Part shown: one piece after another, positions 24,915 through 33,124 of the stretch
How positions within the stretch are numbered: position 1 is the stretch's first letter
Layout of the letters: the number at the start of each line of letters is the position of its first letter
Source: Aldehydirespirator sp965204875
GTDB taxonomy: Bacteria > Actinomycetota > Acidimicrobiia > Acidimicrobiales > Aldehydirespiratoraceae
Length of the DNA: 64,000 bases
Assembly (NCBI GenBank): GCA_965204875.1
Contig: OZ242020.1
Location: 1,922,001 to 1,986,000 of the forward strand
Reading direction: 5' to 3'
Notes under the pieces: model-generated
What the model saw: only the letters and a program-made list of their open reading frames with translations
The model's database searches: none
Told to the model about the DNA's origin: nothing
Position numbers and translations under genes: made by a program

Positions 24915-25927
24915 ACCAGGTCGGCAAGGATCCTGCGCATCTCCAGCGTGATGCGGTCGGCCCTGGAGTGGTATTCCGCGCCGGCTGCAAGGGGCACGGC
25001 CTTGGTGTGGATCCGCTCGAGCAGGGCCCTGTCCTCGTCTGCCACCGCCAGCTGGAAGGCGACCGCGCCGGCGATGGCGTCTGGGTCGTCGGCTATGTCG
25101 TTGCGGTAGTCGGTGCAGTAGAGGCGGGTCGTGGACGCGTTGACCGGCTGGTGGCAGAAGCTGATCGTGAGCACCGCTCCCTCGGAGGGATAGCCGATCC
25201 GCAGGTACACGTGATGGGGAGCGGTGAACACGAAAAGCAGCTCGCGCTCCACGACGGTGTGCTCGGAGTCCGGGCTCGGGTGCGCCGAGTCGGCGAGCGA
25301 CTTGGTGAAGTGGCGGTGGCTCGCCGTGAAGCGCCAGCCCTCGCGCTCGAGCGCGTAGTCGCGCACGAGCCGGTCGTCCTCGTCGCCGAAGGTGTCCAGA
25401 TGCACGAACGGGAGATGTCCCAGGTCGAGGAAGTTGTCGGCCATCTGGGCCGCGCCGGCGTTCCAGTCCAGCGGCGGCAGCGGGCAGTTTACGAAGCTCG
25501 GGTCGTGATGCTCCGGAACCTCCGGCAGGGGCGTGACAGGTTCCTCCGGTGCCAGCCATACCAGGTCGAGCGCCTCGGCCACGCCGGCTGCCGCCACCGC
25601 GCAGGCCCGCGCCGGTATCGGCAGGCCGGGATCCACCGCCGGAATCTCCACGCACGTGCCGTCGGCGGCGAAGCGGAATCCGTGATAGGCGCAGCGCAGC
25701 GTGTCGCCCACCACGGTGCCGGCGCTGAGGGGCGAGTAGCGGTGCGGGCAGGCGTCGCGCAATGCCGCCAGCGTCCCTCCCAGGCGCACCAGGCACCAGC
25801 GCTCGCCCAGGAGCTCCACGGCGACCGGGGCATCGGTGCCCACGTCTGCGCTTCGGGCCACGGGGTGCCAGCAGCGTCGCAGCGCCGGGTGCTCGTTGTC
25901 GATCGCTGGCGTGCCGGTGACCGTCAT
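24896..25927 (-). CDS. Rieske 2Fe-2S oxygenase (vanillate O-demethylase/PaO type)
   Basis: Terminal oxygenase of the Rieske non-haem iron family. The 2Fe-2S motifs are DACPHRYSPLSAG (C-x-H) and CAYHGFRF (C-x2-H); the iron-site region shows MADNFLDLGHLPFVH, with DxLDxxHxxxVH-like spacing. 343 residues from ATG 25927. Typical of enzymes removing methyl groups or hydroxylating aromatics; substrate unknown. It sits before an amidohydrolase pair, suggesting a small catabolic cluster for an N-heterocycle or aromatic. No reductase lies nearby. Confidence 0.88.
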   Translation of the reverse strand: MTVTGTPAIDNEHPALRRCWHPVARSADVGTDAPVAVELLGERWCLVRLGGTLAALRDACPHRYSPLSAGTVVGDTLRCAYHGFRFAADGTCVEIPAVDPGLPIPARACAVAAAGVAEALDLVWLAPEEPVTPLPEVPEHHDPSFVNCPLPPLDWNAGAAQMADNFLDLGHLPFVHLDTFGDEDDRLVRDYALEREGWRFTASHRHFTKSLADSAHPSPDSEHTVVERELLFVFTAPHHVYLRIGYPSEGAVLTISFCHQPVNASTTRLYCTDYRNDIADDPDAIAGAVAFQLAVADEDRALLERIHTKAVPLAAGAEYHSRADRITLEMRRILADLVAEVSG

Positions 25928-26012
25928 GGGCCCGACTCTCTCCCGCCGCCTTGCGCGACGCATGCAACCCGCGTTTCTGCGGCGAGTCCCGAGACGCTCA
26001 TGGGCCTGACCC
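25922..26012. repeat. Duplication of the Rieske start region, 74-bp offset
   Basis: CATGGGCC(C/T)GAC begins at 25925 and 25999. The first copy contains the Rieske ATG, the second overlaps the stop of the truncated amidohydrolase, so a start and a stop region resemble each other. Confidence 0.6.
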
Positions 26013-26867
26013 GCCTTCGTCGCCTCGGTCCTGCGCGCCCGCGAATGCCGGAGTGATCTCCGCCAGTCGCTGCACCGCTGCGGGCTCCTGCATCGCCTGG
26101 TCGTGTACCTCGGTCAGCACATCGACGTAGCGCCCGTAGAAGGCCTGGCGCTCTGGCAGCGCCTCGTGGATGCGCCGCTGCAGCTCGCGGGCGCGGCCGG
26201 CCGCGGCGGCGCTGTCCACCCGTGCCGAGGCGCCCGCCGACAGCATCACCTCCCCGTCCACGATCACCGTGTGTACCGACTCTCCGTGCTCGGCGAGCAC
26301 CAGGCTCGCCGCCAGCCCCTCGGCATGCACGGGCACATGCCGGTCGGTGCTCAGCAGCACGATGTCGGCCGCGCTGCCTGCCTGCAGCGACCCGAGCGGC
26401 CGGCCCAGCGCCGCCGCCCCGCCCCGCAGGCACATCCGCCAGATCGTGTGTGGCTGCGGCCAGCGCTCATGGGAGCCGTGCAGGGTCTGTATGAGCGAGG
26501 CAAACTTCATCGCCTCGAACATGTTCTGGTTGTCGTTCGAGGCTGCGCCGTCGGCGCCCAGGGCCACGCTCACGCCACCCTCGAGCAGGTCGGCCACCGG
26601 CAGCAGCCCCGAACCGCAGCGCAGGTTCGACACCGGGTTGTGCACGATCGTGGCGCCGCCCTGCCGCACGGCCGAGAACTCCGCCGGGTCCATCCAGACG
26701 CAATGGGCCAGGCTGGAGCGCGGCGTCAGCAGGCCCAGGTCACCCAGGTAGGAGACGCTGGAGCGCCCGTAGCGCTCGAGGTTGGCAGCGATCTGGGTCT
26801 TCGTCTCCAGGACATGGGTGTGGAACAGCGCCCCGCGGTCGCGGGCCAGCGCGGCCAGCCCTTCCAT
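25998..26867 (-). pseudogene. Amidohydrolase lacking its N-terminal half
   Basis: 289 residues matching only the C-terminal part of the TRZ/ATZ amidohydrolase family: metal-site histidines in LFHTHVLET and LAHCVW, catalytic Asp in ALGADGAASND, and QAGSAADIVLLS at the end. The N-terminal HxH metal motif and the first beta strands are missing; the frame is closed by a stop about 40 bases upstream, inside a repeat-rich gap. It neighbours a full paralogue. It is a truncated relic, though a shortened protein could still be made. Confidence 0.75.
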
Positions 26868-26886
26868 CAGCTCGTGGCTGCAGCGC

Positions 26887-27020
26887 TGCGGCTCACGGGT
26901 CCGCCTGGCAGCCGCTCACGGGTCCCGCTGCCCGCAGTTCAGACCCGCTCACGGCCTGTTCCGCCTGCTCGGCTCACGACCCGTTCCGTCCGCCCGGCCC
27001 CCCGGGGGCTCACGGGGCTC
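26887..27020. repeat. Irregular GCTCACGGG repeats between the two amidohydrolases
   Basis: GCTCACGG or GCTCACGA recurs about six times in 130 bases with 9-29-base spacing, filling the gap where the missing half of the truncated gene should be. Confidence 0.65.
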
Positions 27021-27027
27021 ACGAGTC

Positions 27028-28527
27028 TCACAAGTAGTTGACGTTGGTGCCGAGCTGGACATAGCGGCGCGGCGCCATCTCGGAGATGATGCGCGCCCCG
27101 AGCGCCTCGGCCTCCTCGATCAGCTCCTCCTCGTTGATCGTCAGGAGCCGGCCCTCGTGCACCACGAGCCGGCCTGCGACCAGCACCGACTCGGCGTCGG
27201 TGCCCACCCCGTAGCGCACCAGCGTCGCCACGGGGTCGGTGGAGGGCGTCAGCCGCACGTTGTTGGCATCGATGACGGTGATGTCGGCCGCCTTGCCGGC
27301 TTCCAGCGACCCGATCTCGTCGTCCCACAGCAGCAGCCGCGCCGCGTCGATGGTGCCCATCTCGAAGGCATCGTTGCAGGAGAACCCGTAAGGGTCGAAC
27401 AGCGGCATGGCCGCCTGGTTGTGCATGATGTGGGCGATCCGCATCAGCTTGAGCACGTCGTTGATGACCGTGTCGCATCCCAGGCCCACGGTGATGCCCC
27501 TCGAGCGCATCAGTGGCACCCGGGTCACCGCCGACATGATGTCGGTGCACACCACCGGCGCGTGGGCGAGCTTGGCGCCGGCTGCCGCCATCAGGTCGAT
27601 CTCGCGGTCGGTTGTGAGCATGGCGTGGATGGCCACGAAACGCTCGTTGAGGGCGCCGATGGCGGCCACGTGCTCGAGGGGTCGGTGGCCGAACAGCGAC
27701 ACGCTCAGCTCGATCTCCTCGCGGTCGCGGTTGATGTGTGACATCACGCCGGTGCCCCACTTGCGGGCCAGCTCGGCGCCGGTCAGGAAGCGCTGATCCG
27801 AGCACGACGGCAACCCCAGGCTGTGTACCCAGGGACGCAGCCGGCCTTCACCCTTGGGGAACCACCTGGCGAAGAAGTCCTCGGTGCGGGCCACGTCGTC
27901 GGCCAGGGCGGCGGGGTCGTCGCGGTACCAGGACTTCCCGGCGATCTGCTCGTAGTTGCCGGCGAGGCGGGACTCGCGGTCCCCTCCGCCCCGTGCCAGG
28001 GCGCAGCGGATCCCGGTCTGCATCACCGTCTGCGCGATGGGTTCCTCGTGCTCGGCGGTGCAGGTGGTCTCGGTCATGGTGGTCACGCCGGCGCGCAGCA
28101 GCTGCGCGAACGCCACACGGGCGCTGACCCGCACTTCGTCGGGGCTCTGGACGGCCTCGGTGGGGATGTAGATGCGGTAGATGTTGGGGAAGTCTTCCAC
28201 GGTGCTCTCGCGGCACAGCGCCTGGGCGACATGGTTGTGGCAGTCGATCAGGCCGGGGATCACGTAGCGCCGCGGCCCGCCGATGCGCCGGGCGCCGGGG
28301 TAGCGCGCCCGCAGTTCCGTGGCGTCGCCCACCTCGGCGATCCGGTCGCCGGCGACCGCCACGGCACCGTTGCGGATGATCCGCCGGTCCGGGTCCATGG
28401 TCACGACGGTTCCCTCGACCAGGCTCGACACGGGCTCCGCCGGGCCCGTGCCTTGCGGGCCGCCTGACTTCCTGGGGCTCGCTCCAGCGGCGTCGGGCCG
28501 TCCCTGCGGTTGGTCGTCTCTGTCCAT
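27028..28527 (-). CDS. Amidohydrolase (TRZ/ATZ family), intact
   Basis: Zn/Fe-dependent hydrolase acting on C-N (or C-Cl) bonds of N-heterocycles or guanidino-type compounds. N-terminal metal motif PGLIDCHNHVAQAL, third His in GVMSHINRDREE, fourth in IHAMLT, catalytic Asp in LGCDTVIND, closing beta-sandwich with LEAGKAADITVID. 499 residues from ATG 28527; GAGGAG on the coding strand is 7 bases upstream. A palindrome at 28595-28609 lies in its promoter region. Confidence 0.9.
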   Translation of the reverse strand: MDRDDQPQGRPDAAGASPRKSGGPQGTGPAEPVSSLVEGTVVTMDPDRRIIRNGAVAVAGDRIAEVGDATELRARYPGARRIGGPRRYVIPGLIDCHNHVAQALCRESTVEDFPNIYRIYIPTEAVQSPDEVRVSARVAFAQLLRAGVTTMTETTCTAEHEEPIAQTVMQTGIRCALARGGGDRESRLAGNYEQIAGKSWYRDDPAALADDVARTEDFFARWFPKGEGRLRPWVHSLGLPSCSDQRFLTGAELARKWGTGVMSHINRDREEIELSVSLFGHRPLEHVAAIGALNERFVAIHAMLTTDREIDLMAAAGAKLAHAPVVCTDIMSAVTRVPLMRSRGITVGLGCDTVINDVLKLMRIAHIMHNQAAMPLFDPYGFSCNDAFEMGTIDAARLLLWDDEIGSLEAGKAADITVIDANNVRLTPSTDPVATLVRYGVGTDAESVLVAGRLVVHEGRLLTINEEELIEEAEALGARIISEMAPRRYVQLGTNVNYL

Positions 28528-28594
28528 GTGTCTGCTCCTCAAGTGGGCTGGGGTAAGTGTTGCTCGGTGCCGCTCCCTCAGGCAACCACAGAAC

Positions 28595-28609
28595 TTTGAT
28601 ATGGTCAAA
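28595..28609. promoter_or_regulatory. TTTGA-N5-TCAAA inverted repeat, possible operator
   Basis: A 5-bp inverted repeat 68 bases upstream of the amidohydrolase ATG, in lower-GC DNA. Could bind a GntR- or TetR-type repressor; not matched to a known site. Confidence 0.3.
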
Positions 28610-28712
28610 CACCACTGATGCGCGATCTCGGACGTCACGGCTCGCTGTACACTCCAGGCCCCGGTGCCTCAATAGTCGATCGTCCCTCGCTCAAGGACTC
28701 GACCCAGGTCCA

Positions 28713-28784
28713 TCAGTCGATAAAACCGGTGCTCCCCGAACAACCAACTGTGATGGTCGTCATTGCGAGGGTGATAGCCAGGAT
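28713..28784 (-). pseudogene. Relic of a third paralogous lipoprotein (signal peptide only)
   Basis: Read in a frame shifted from the neighbouring gene, this gives WILAITLAMTTITVGCSG, then stops at 28713-28715. It matches the signal peptide of the adjacent lipoprotein (ILAIALAMATISVGCSG) at most positions and keeps the lipobox Cys. The last about 10 codons of the neighbour run through it in another frame. Confidence 0.65.
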
Positions 28785-29776
28785 CCAGTTCCAGCGGGTA
28801 ACATATAGATCCCCGTATACACGGATGTCCTGCCGTCGCCGCCAGCTGAACATCCGTGGGCGCGATACAGTTGCTCATGGTCCGATTGGTACGCGCCGCC
28901 ACCTGCTATCTCGACTCTGTCGCCACTTGAGAAGGCGTGGTTGAAATACCATAGAGTTCCGCTTTCAGAATCGTAGCGGGCACCATGTCTGACTAACCTT
29001 AGGAAGAAGCGGTCTGGTTCAATGTCGTTCTCAACAGCGTCATACGCGGCATCAGCGATTGTTTCGAAGTACACGCACGGCGGTTCTATCATGAGAAGGC
29101 CTTCATGTGCACCTGCGTCATGAGTTCCGACGGCTGGATCCCATTTGAAGAGGCCGAGTCCGGGAAGTTGAGCAGCGATTGGCTCGTTGGCGTCGATCGT
29201 GCCTGCGGGCTGCATAGATGCCGCCCAGAAGGAGATGTGGGCGGGACATCCGTGCCCACGTTCGTTCATGGCGAACTCTTCGGTGCCGCCGTTGTTGAGG
29301 AACATGGAAAGTCGGTCGAACGCTTCGCTGCCGATGAGTTCGACCTTGTCGCCGCTATGCATGGGGCCGTTACCGTTGACCCATATCGCGCCGGTGAGGG
29401 GGACGAAGCGCGTGCGCGGTTCGGGAAAGTAGACGAAGCTGCGCAACCGTTCGCCCCCGGGTGCCGTCACCGCCTTGCCCTTGCGGTGAACGTCGACATA
29501 GGCGCAGCCATCTTCGATGGCGAGCGTTCCCTCCAGTTCGGCGTTATGAAACCCGCCTTCAGGATCCCATCCATACATCCCCGCCAACTCTGTCACTGCG
29601 GCTAGCGTGATCGTAGCTGTGGATGCCGCTACCGGCTCCTCGTCGGTCGCTGCGATTGATGGCACGGGCGTGGCCGTGGGCGTGACGGGCGCGGCGGCCA
29701 CTCCCGAGCAGCCAACCGAGATGGTCGCCATAGCGAGGGCGATAGCCAGGATTTGATGCACTTGATCAAGCTTCAA
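28760..29776 (-). CDS. Secreted lipoprotein, paralogue A
   Basis: 338 residues. A lipoprotein signal peptide ends in a lipobox (TISVGCSG), followed by a Thr/Pro/Ala-rich linker. Two related segments follow: one around WDPEGGFHNAELEGTL and CAYVDV, another around LFKWDPAVGTHDAGAHEGLLMIEPPCVYFE, each with paired Cys. No known domain recognised. Six bases after paralogue B and co-oriented. Its last codons overlap a relic signal peptide, so the natural C-terminus may have been lost. GC is clearly below the window average. Confidence 0.75.
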   Translation of the reverse strand: MKLDQVHQILAIALAMATISVGCSGVAAAPVTPTATPVPSIAATDEEPVAASTATITLAAVTELAGMYGWDPEGGFHNAELEGTLAIEDGCAYVDVHRKGKAVTAPGGERLRSFVYFPEPRTRFVPLTGAIWVNGNGPMHSGDKVELIGSEAFDRLSMFLNNGGTEEFAMNERGHGCPAHISFWAASMQPAGTIDANEPIAAQLPGLGLFKWDPAVGTHDAGAHEGLLMIEPPCVYFETIADAAYDAVENDIEPDRFFLRLVRHGARYDSESGTLWYFNHAFSSGDRVEIAGGGAYQSDHEQLYRAHGCSAGGDGRTSVYTGIYMLPAGTGSWLSPSQ

Positions 29777-29782
29777 GCGAGG

Positions 29783-30928
29783 CTACCCCTGTTCCGTCCC
29801 GTTGTCGACATCCGGGTTACAATGTTCCGGTGGTGCCATAACCTGGCAGCCTAGGTAGTCCATGTTCTGGACCCAGAACTCGACGTGTTCACCGTTTCCT
29901 TCCGCTGTGCAACCACTAGCGATGAAGTCTTCCAAATTATCGGTGGTCGTGGGATGGCTTCCTCCGAAGGTTTCGATCTTGGTGCCACTTGTGTAAGGCT
30001 TACTGTGGTACCAGAGCGTTTCTGTATCAGGGTCATATCGCACCAGTGGACGTGCTAAATGAAGGAAGTACCGTTCGGGTTCTATCGCGGTTTCCTCCCA
30101 CGCGCTTGCACGTTCTGCCATCATCACAAAGTACACACACGGTGGCTCAATCACAATGACTCCACCCTCGCCCTCTTCGTCCGTTTCGATTCCTAATCGC
30201 CAATTGTCCAGTCCGAGGCCCGGTAAGTTAGCGACACGTGGTCGGTTAGGATCGATGGTACCTTCAAGTGTTAGTGAAGCGACCTGTGTTGACGTGTGAG
30301 CTTCACATCGCCCATATGAACCGATCCATGCCTCGCGTCCGCTTTGGTTCGCGTTCCACCGTTGTTTCCATCGATCACTACCAAAAACCTCTACTTCATC
30401 GCCATTCCGGAAAGGACCGTTGTTGTTGACCCAGATGGATGAGGTAGCGGGATCAAACCGCGTACGCGATTCCGATAGCCGCAAAAGACTGCGCAGCTGA
30501 TCATTCTGGGCAGTCAGCACATGTCCATCACCGCTTTTGACATCAAGGTAAACGCATCGCCCATCAATGACAAGAGTGCCCGACAGCGTCACATTATAGA
30601 ATCCACCTTCAGAGTCCCACTCGTACATGGCTGCCGTTCCCAGTTCTAGATTCTCGGTCAGCGGCATCGTGGTTGCATATGCGATACTCGTCGTCGTAGC
30701 GGCAATATCGGCCTTGCTAGTAGTTGAAGATCCTGTAGTCTCTATAGACGGTGGTGCCGCAACGGATGCTACGGTAGTGGGTGCAGCTGATGTTGATGAA
30801 CTTGTGTCTTCCGAACAGCCAACCGACACGAGCAGCGACAGCGATAGCAGGTTTAGCACCGTCCGTGGTCTGCCTGAATGCCGCGGCCTTTCGATCTGTT
30901 GCCGTGTACGATTCCTTGAGATCGACAT
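29783..30928 (-). CDS. Secreted lipoprotein, paralogue B
   Basis: 381 residues from ATG 30928. Signal peptide with lipobox LLVSVGCSE, then a Ser/Thr/Ala linker and the same two-segment architecture as paralogue A: WDSEGGFYNVTLSGTLVIDG with CVYLDV, then GVIVIEPPCVYFV and ERYFLHLARPLVRYD. A conserved WVNNNGPFRNGDEVEVFGS block occurs in both proteins. Anchored outside the cytoplasmic membrane; function unknown. Codon use and GC differ from surrounding genes, suggesting recent acquisition. Confidence 0.75.
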   Translation of the reverse strand: MSISRNRTRQQIERPRHSGRPRTVLNLLSLSLLVSVGCSEDTSSSTSAAPTTVASVAAPPSIETTGSSTTSKADIAATTTSIAYATTMPLTENLELGTAAMYEWDSEGGFYNVTLSGTLVIDGRCVYLDVKSGDGHVLTAQNDQLRSLLRLSESRTRFDPATSSIWVNNNGPFRNGDEVEVFGSDRWKQRWNANQSGREAWIGSYGRCEAHTSTQVASLTLEGTIDPNRPRVANLPGLGLDNWRLGIETDEEGEGGVIVIEPPCVYFVMMAERASAWEETAIEPERYFLHLARPLVRYDPDTETLWYHSKPYTSGTKIETFGGSHPTTTDNLEDFIASGCTAEGNGEHVEFWVQNMDYLGCQVMAPPEHCNPDVDNGTEQG

Positions 30929-30941
30929 CTCATGAGGGTAG

Positions 30942-31136
30942 TCAATCAACCGCGATCAGCGAACTGGTGCCTGGCCCTCCGCGAACGTGCCGATCGACGA
31001 CATCGCCGCAGAACTCGGCTGCTCGCGCCGTTCGGTGTTCCGGCGGTTGCGCAACTTGTGGAAGGCGTTGGGCGGCCATGACCGGACCCACGGACTGCAC
31101 AGGGCCGCGGTCAAGGGAATGCTCGACCTCGACTGA
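30942..31136 (+). pseudogene. Helix-turn-helix regulator fragment
   Basis: An open stretch without an ATG ends at TGA 31134-31136. From GTG 30987 it encodes 49 residues with a clear HTH: VPIDDIAAELGCSRRSVFRRLRNLW. It looks like the C-terminal DNA-binding end of a regulator whose front is gone, though a 49-residue protein from GTG 30987 cannot be excluded. The direct repeat CGACTGACCGCC occurs just after it and again about 33 bases on. Confidence 0.45.
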
Positions 31137-31191
31137 CCGCCCATCAAAGAAGGGCGTGTCGCGACTGACCGCCGATCTTGCGCGGCTGCGC

Positions 31192-31941
31192 CTAGGGCGG
31201 TGTGGTGACGAGGATGCGCGAGGTGGCATAGTCGCTGAGGCCCACCGGGCTGCCCTCGATGTTGAGCGTGATGGTGCCGTCGGGGGATCGTGCTAGGACG
31301 GTGCCCACCGACCCCGGCGTCACCTGGGCCTCTTCCAGGAAGTCCAGCATCCCGGGCTGGAACTCGAGTTCTTCGGGAATGCGCTGCACGGTGAACTCGC
31401 GGCCCACCGTCAAGGTCTCCAGTGCCACCATGTCCGGCGCCCGGTATCCCGAGCCGGGGATCGGGTTGCCGTGCGGGCAGGTGGTGGGGTCTTCGAGCAC
31501 CCTGAGCATCGCCCTCTCCACATCAGGCGAGATGATGTGCTCCCACTTGCCGGCCTCCTGGTGGGCGTCGGCCCATGACAGCCCGAGGATGTCGGTCAGG
31601 AAGCACTCGGCGATGCGGTGGCGGCGCACCACCGTCTCGGCCAGGGAGTGGCCCGCTGCGGTGAGTTCGATGGTGCCCCTGCCCTCCTCCACGAGTCCCT
31701 CGGCCTGCATGCGCCGGATCATCTCCGACACCGCCGGGCGGGAGACTCCCAGGCGGTCGGCGATGCGGGCCTGAATGACCTCCAGGTCGTCCTCGGCAAG
31801 CTCGAAGATCGTCTCGCAGTACTCCTCGAAGGCCGGATGCCACTCGGGCGACTCATAGGGCGCGGCCTGCTCCGATGTCACCGGGGCAGGCGGCGGCGTC
31901 TCCTCGGGTGTCGCCGGGTCTGCAGGCGGGGTCTCGGCCAT
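31192..31941 (-). CDS. DtxR/IdeR-family metal-dependent regulator
   Basis: 249 residues. Winged HTH (IADRLGVSRPAVSEMIRRM, then AEGLVEEGRGTIELTAAGHSLAE), dimerisation and metal-binding domain with RRHRIAECFLTDILGLSWADAHQEAGKWEH and CPHGNPIPG, and a C-terminal FeoA/SH3-like domain. Such proteins repress iron or manganese uptake genes when metal is plentiful. The first about 30 residues are Pro/Ala/Glu-rich and extra to the family. No uptake genes are close by. Confidence 0.92.
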   Translation of the reverse strand: MAETPPADPATPEETPPPAPVTSEQAAPYESPEWHPAFEEYCETIFELAEDDLEVIQARIADRLGVSRPAVSEMIRRMQAEGLVEEGRGTIELTAAGHSLAETVVRRHRIAECFLTDILGLSWADAHQEAGKWEHIISPDVERAMLRVLEDPTTCPHGNPIPGSGYRAPDMVALETLTVGREFTVQRIPEELEFQPGMLDFLEEAQVTPGSVGTVLARSPDGTITLNIEGSPVGLSDYATSRILVTTPP

Positions 31942-32001
31942 CGGGAGCCACCTTATTGCAGATCGGCGGCCCCGGCTTGCGGCTCAGCCTCCGGTGTCGG
32001 G

Positions 32002-32943
32002 CTACTCGCCCTTGAGTTGGGTGATGACGTCGGCGAAGGCGACGATGTCGGAGTTGTCCGCGTGAACCACGATGTAGCTGAAGCCCCAGCGTCGGCGCCG
32101 CGCGCGCAGCACGCCGACGATCTCTGCCGGCGAGCCGATGAAGAGCACGGCAACCTCGGCGACAACCTCGGCCGGCTGGTTGAACATGGCCGCCACCGAC
32201 TCGATCGCCTCTGTGGTGGCGCTGCCGCCCGAGGTGACCTGCGAGGTTGCCAGCACGTTCAGTTCCAGTTGCTCGAAGCGGTCGCCGGCAGCGTCTCGCA
32301 CCCATTGGAGCTTGGTGTCGAAGCGCTCGGGCAGCACGTCGTTGATGGCGTCGAGGCCGGTCTCGCCTGATCGCAGGTTGGCGTTGACCCCCACGATGTC
32401 GGCGTGGCGCGCCGCGATGCTCAACATGCGCCGGCCACCGCCGCCGATGACCAGCGGCAGCGGCGACTGCACGGGCTTGGGCAGGCCGTCTAGGCCGTGA
32501 AGCGAGTAATGCTCGCCCTCGAAAGTGACCGACCCTTGCGCGAAGAGACCCTTGATGATCTCCAGCGACTCGACCATCCGGTCGATGCGGGTGCCGGGCG
32601 GGTCGTAGTCGAGCCCGGACTCGTCGTAGTCGACGCGCTTCCAGCCGGCACCCAGTCCGAACTCGATCCGCCCTCCCGAAAGCACGTCGAGCGTGGCCGC
32701 CTCCTTGGCGAGCACCACGGGATGGCGGTAGTCGTTGCAGTACACCAGCGTGCCGAGCCGCAGCGTGGTGGTCGCGGCCGCCGCCACCGCCAGCGCGGGG
32801 CCGACCGCCAGCTGGTCGTCGAAGTGATCGGGCACGACCAGGGTGTCGTAGCCCAGCTCCTCGACCCTCCGGGCGCTCTCGGCCCAGCTCAAGCCGGCCA
32901 GGGGCCTCTTCAGCAAGGCCCCGAAGCGAAACGGTTGCGTCAT
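32002..32943 (-). CDS. LLM-class F420-dependent oxidoreductase
   Basis: Luciferase-like TIM-barrel enzyme, 313 residues, of the actinobacterial F420-dependent subfamily. Features: FGALLKRPLAGLSWAESARRVEELGY at the start, LGTLVYCNDYRHPVVLAKEAATLDVLSGGR and GLGAGW in the cofactor region, PLPLVIGGGGRRML later. Reduces or oxidises an unknown substrate with coenzyme F420. ATG 32943 has AAGGAG upstream (GGAG 6 bases before). Divergent from lhr with a 12-G tract in between. Confidence 0.85.
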   Translation of the reverse strand: MTQPFRFGALLKRPLAGLSWAESARRVEELGYDTLVVPDHFDDQLAVGPALAVAAAATTTLRLGTLVYCNDYRHPVVLAKEAATLDVLSGGRIEFGLGAGWKRVDYDESGLDYDPPGTRIDRMVESLEIIKGLFAQGSVTFEGEHYSLHGLDGLPKPVQSPLPLVIGGGGRRMLSIAARHADIVGVNANLRSGETGLDAINDVLPERFDTKLQWVRDAAGDRFEQLELNVLATSQVTSGGSATTEAIESVAAMFNQPAEVVAEVAVLFIGSPAEIVGVLRARRRRWGFSYIVVHADNSDIVAFADVITQLKGE

Positions 32944-33084
32944 GACATGCTCCTTAGGCCGGTGGACCGCGCGTATGCGCACGTATTCCTATCCGAGCAA
33001 GCCGGCCGATGCTCGCCCGCGGCGACCAAGGCGGGATCCCATGCGCCGCGGCCCACGCGTGCTCGCGCCCGAACCGCGGAGGGC

Positions 33085-33096
33085 GGGGGGGGGGGG
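33085..33096 (+). repeat. Homopolymer tract, 12 G, upstream of lhr
   Basis: Twelve consecutive G between the divergent LLM and lhr genes, 28 bases before lhr ATG 33125. The lhr frame is also open upstream through the tract to ATGs at 33041 and 32975. Confidence 0.95.
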
Positions 33097-33124
33097 CTTA
33101 GGGCGTCGGTACGGTTCGGGCTTG

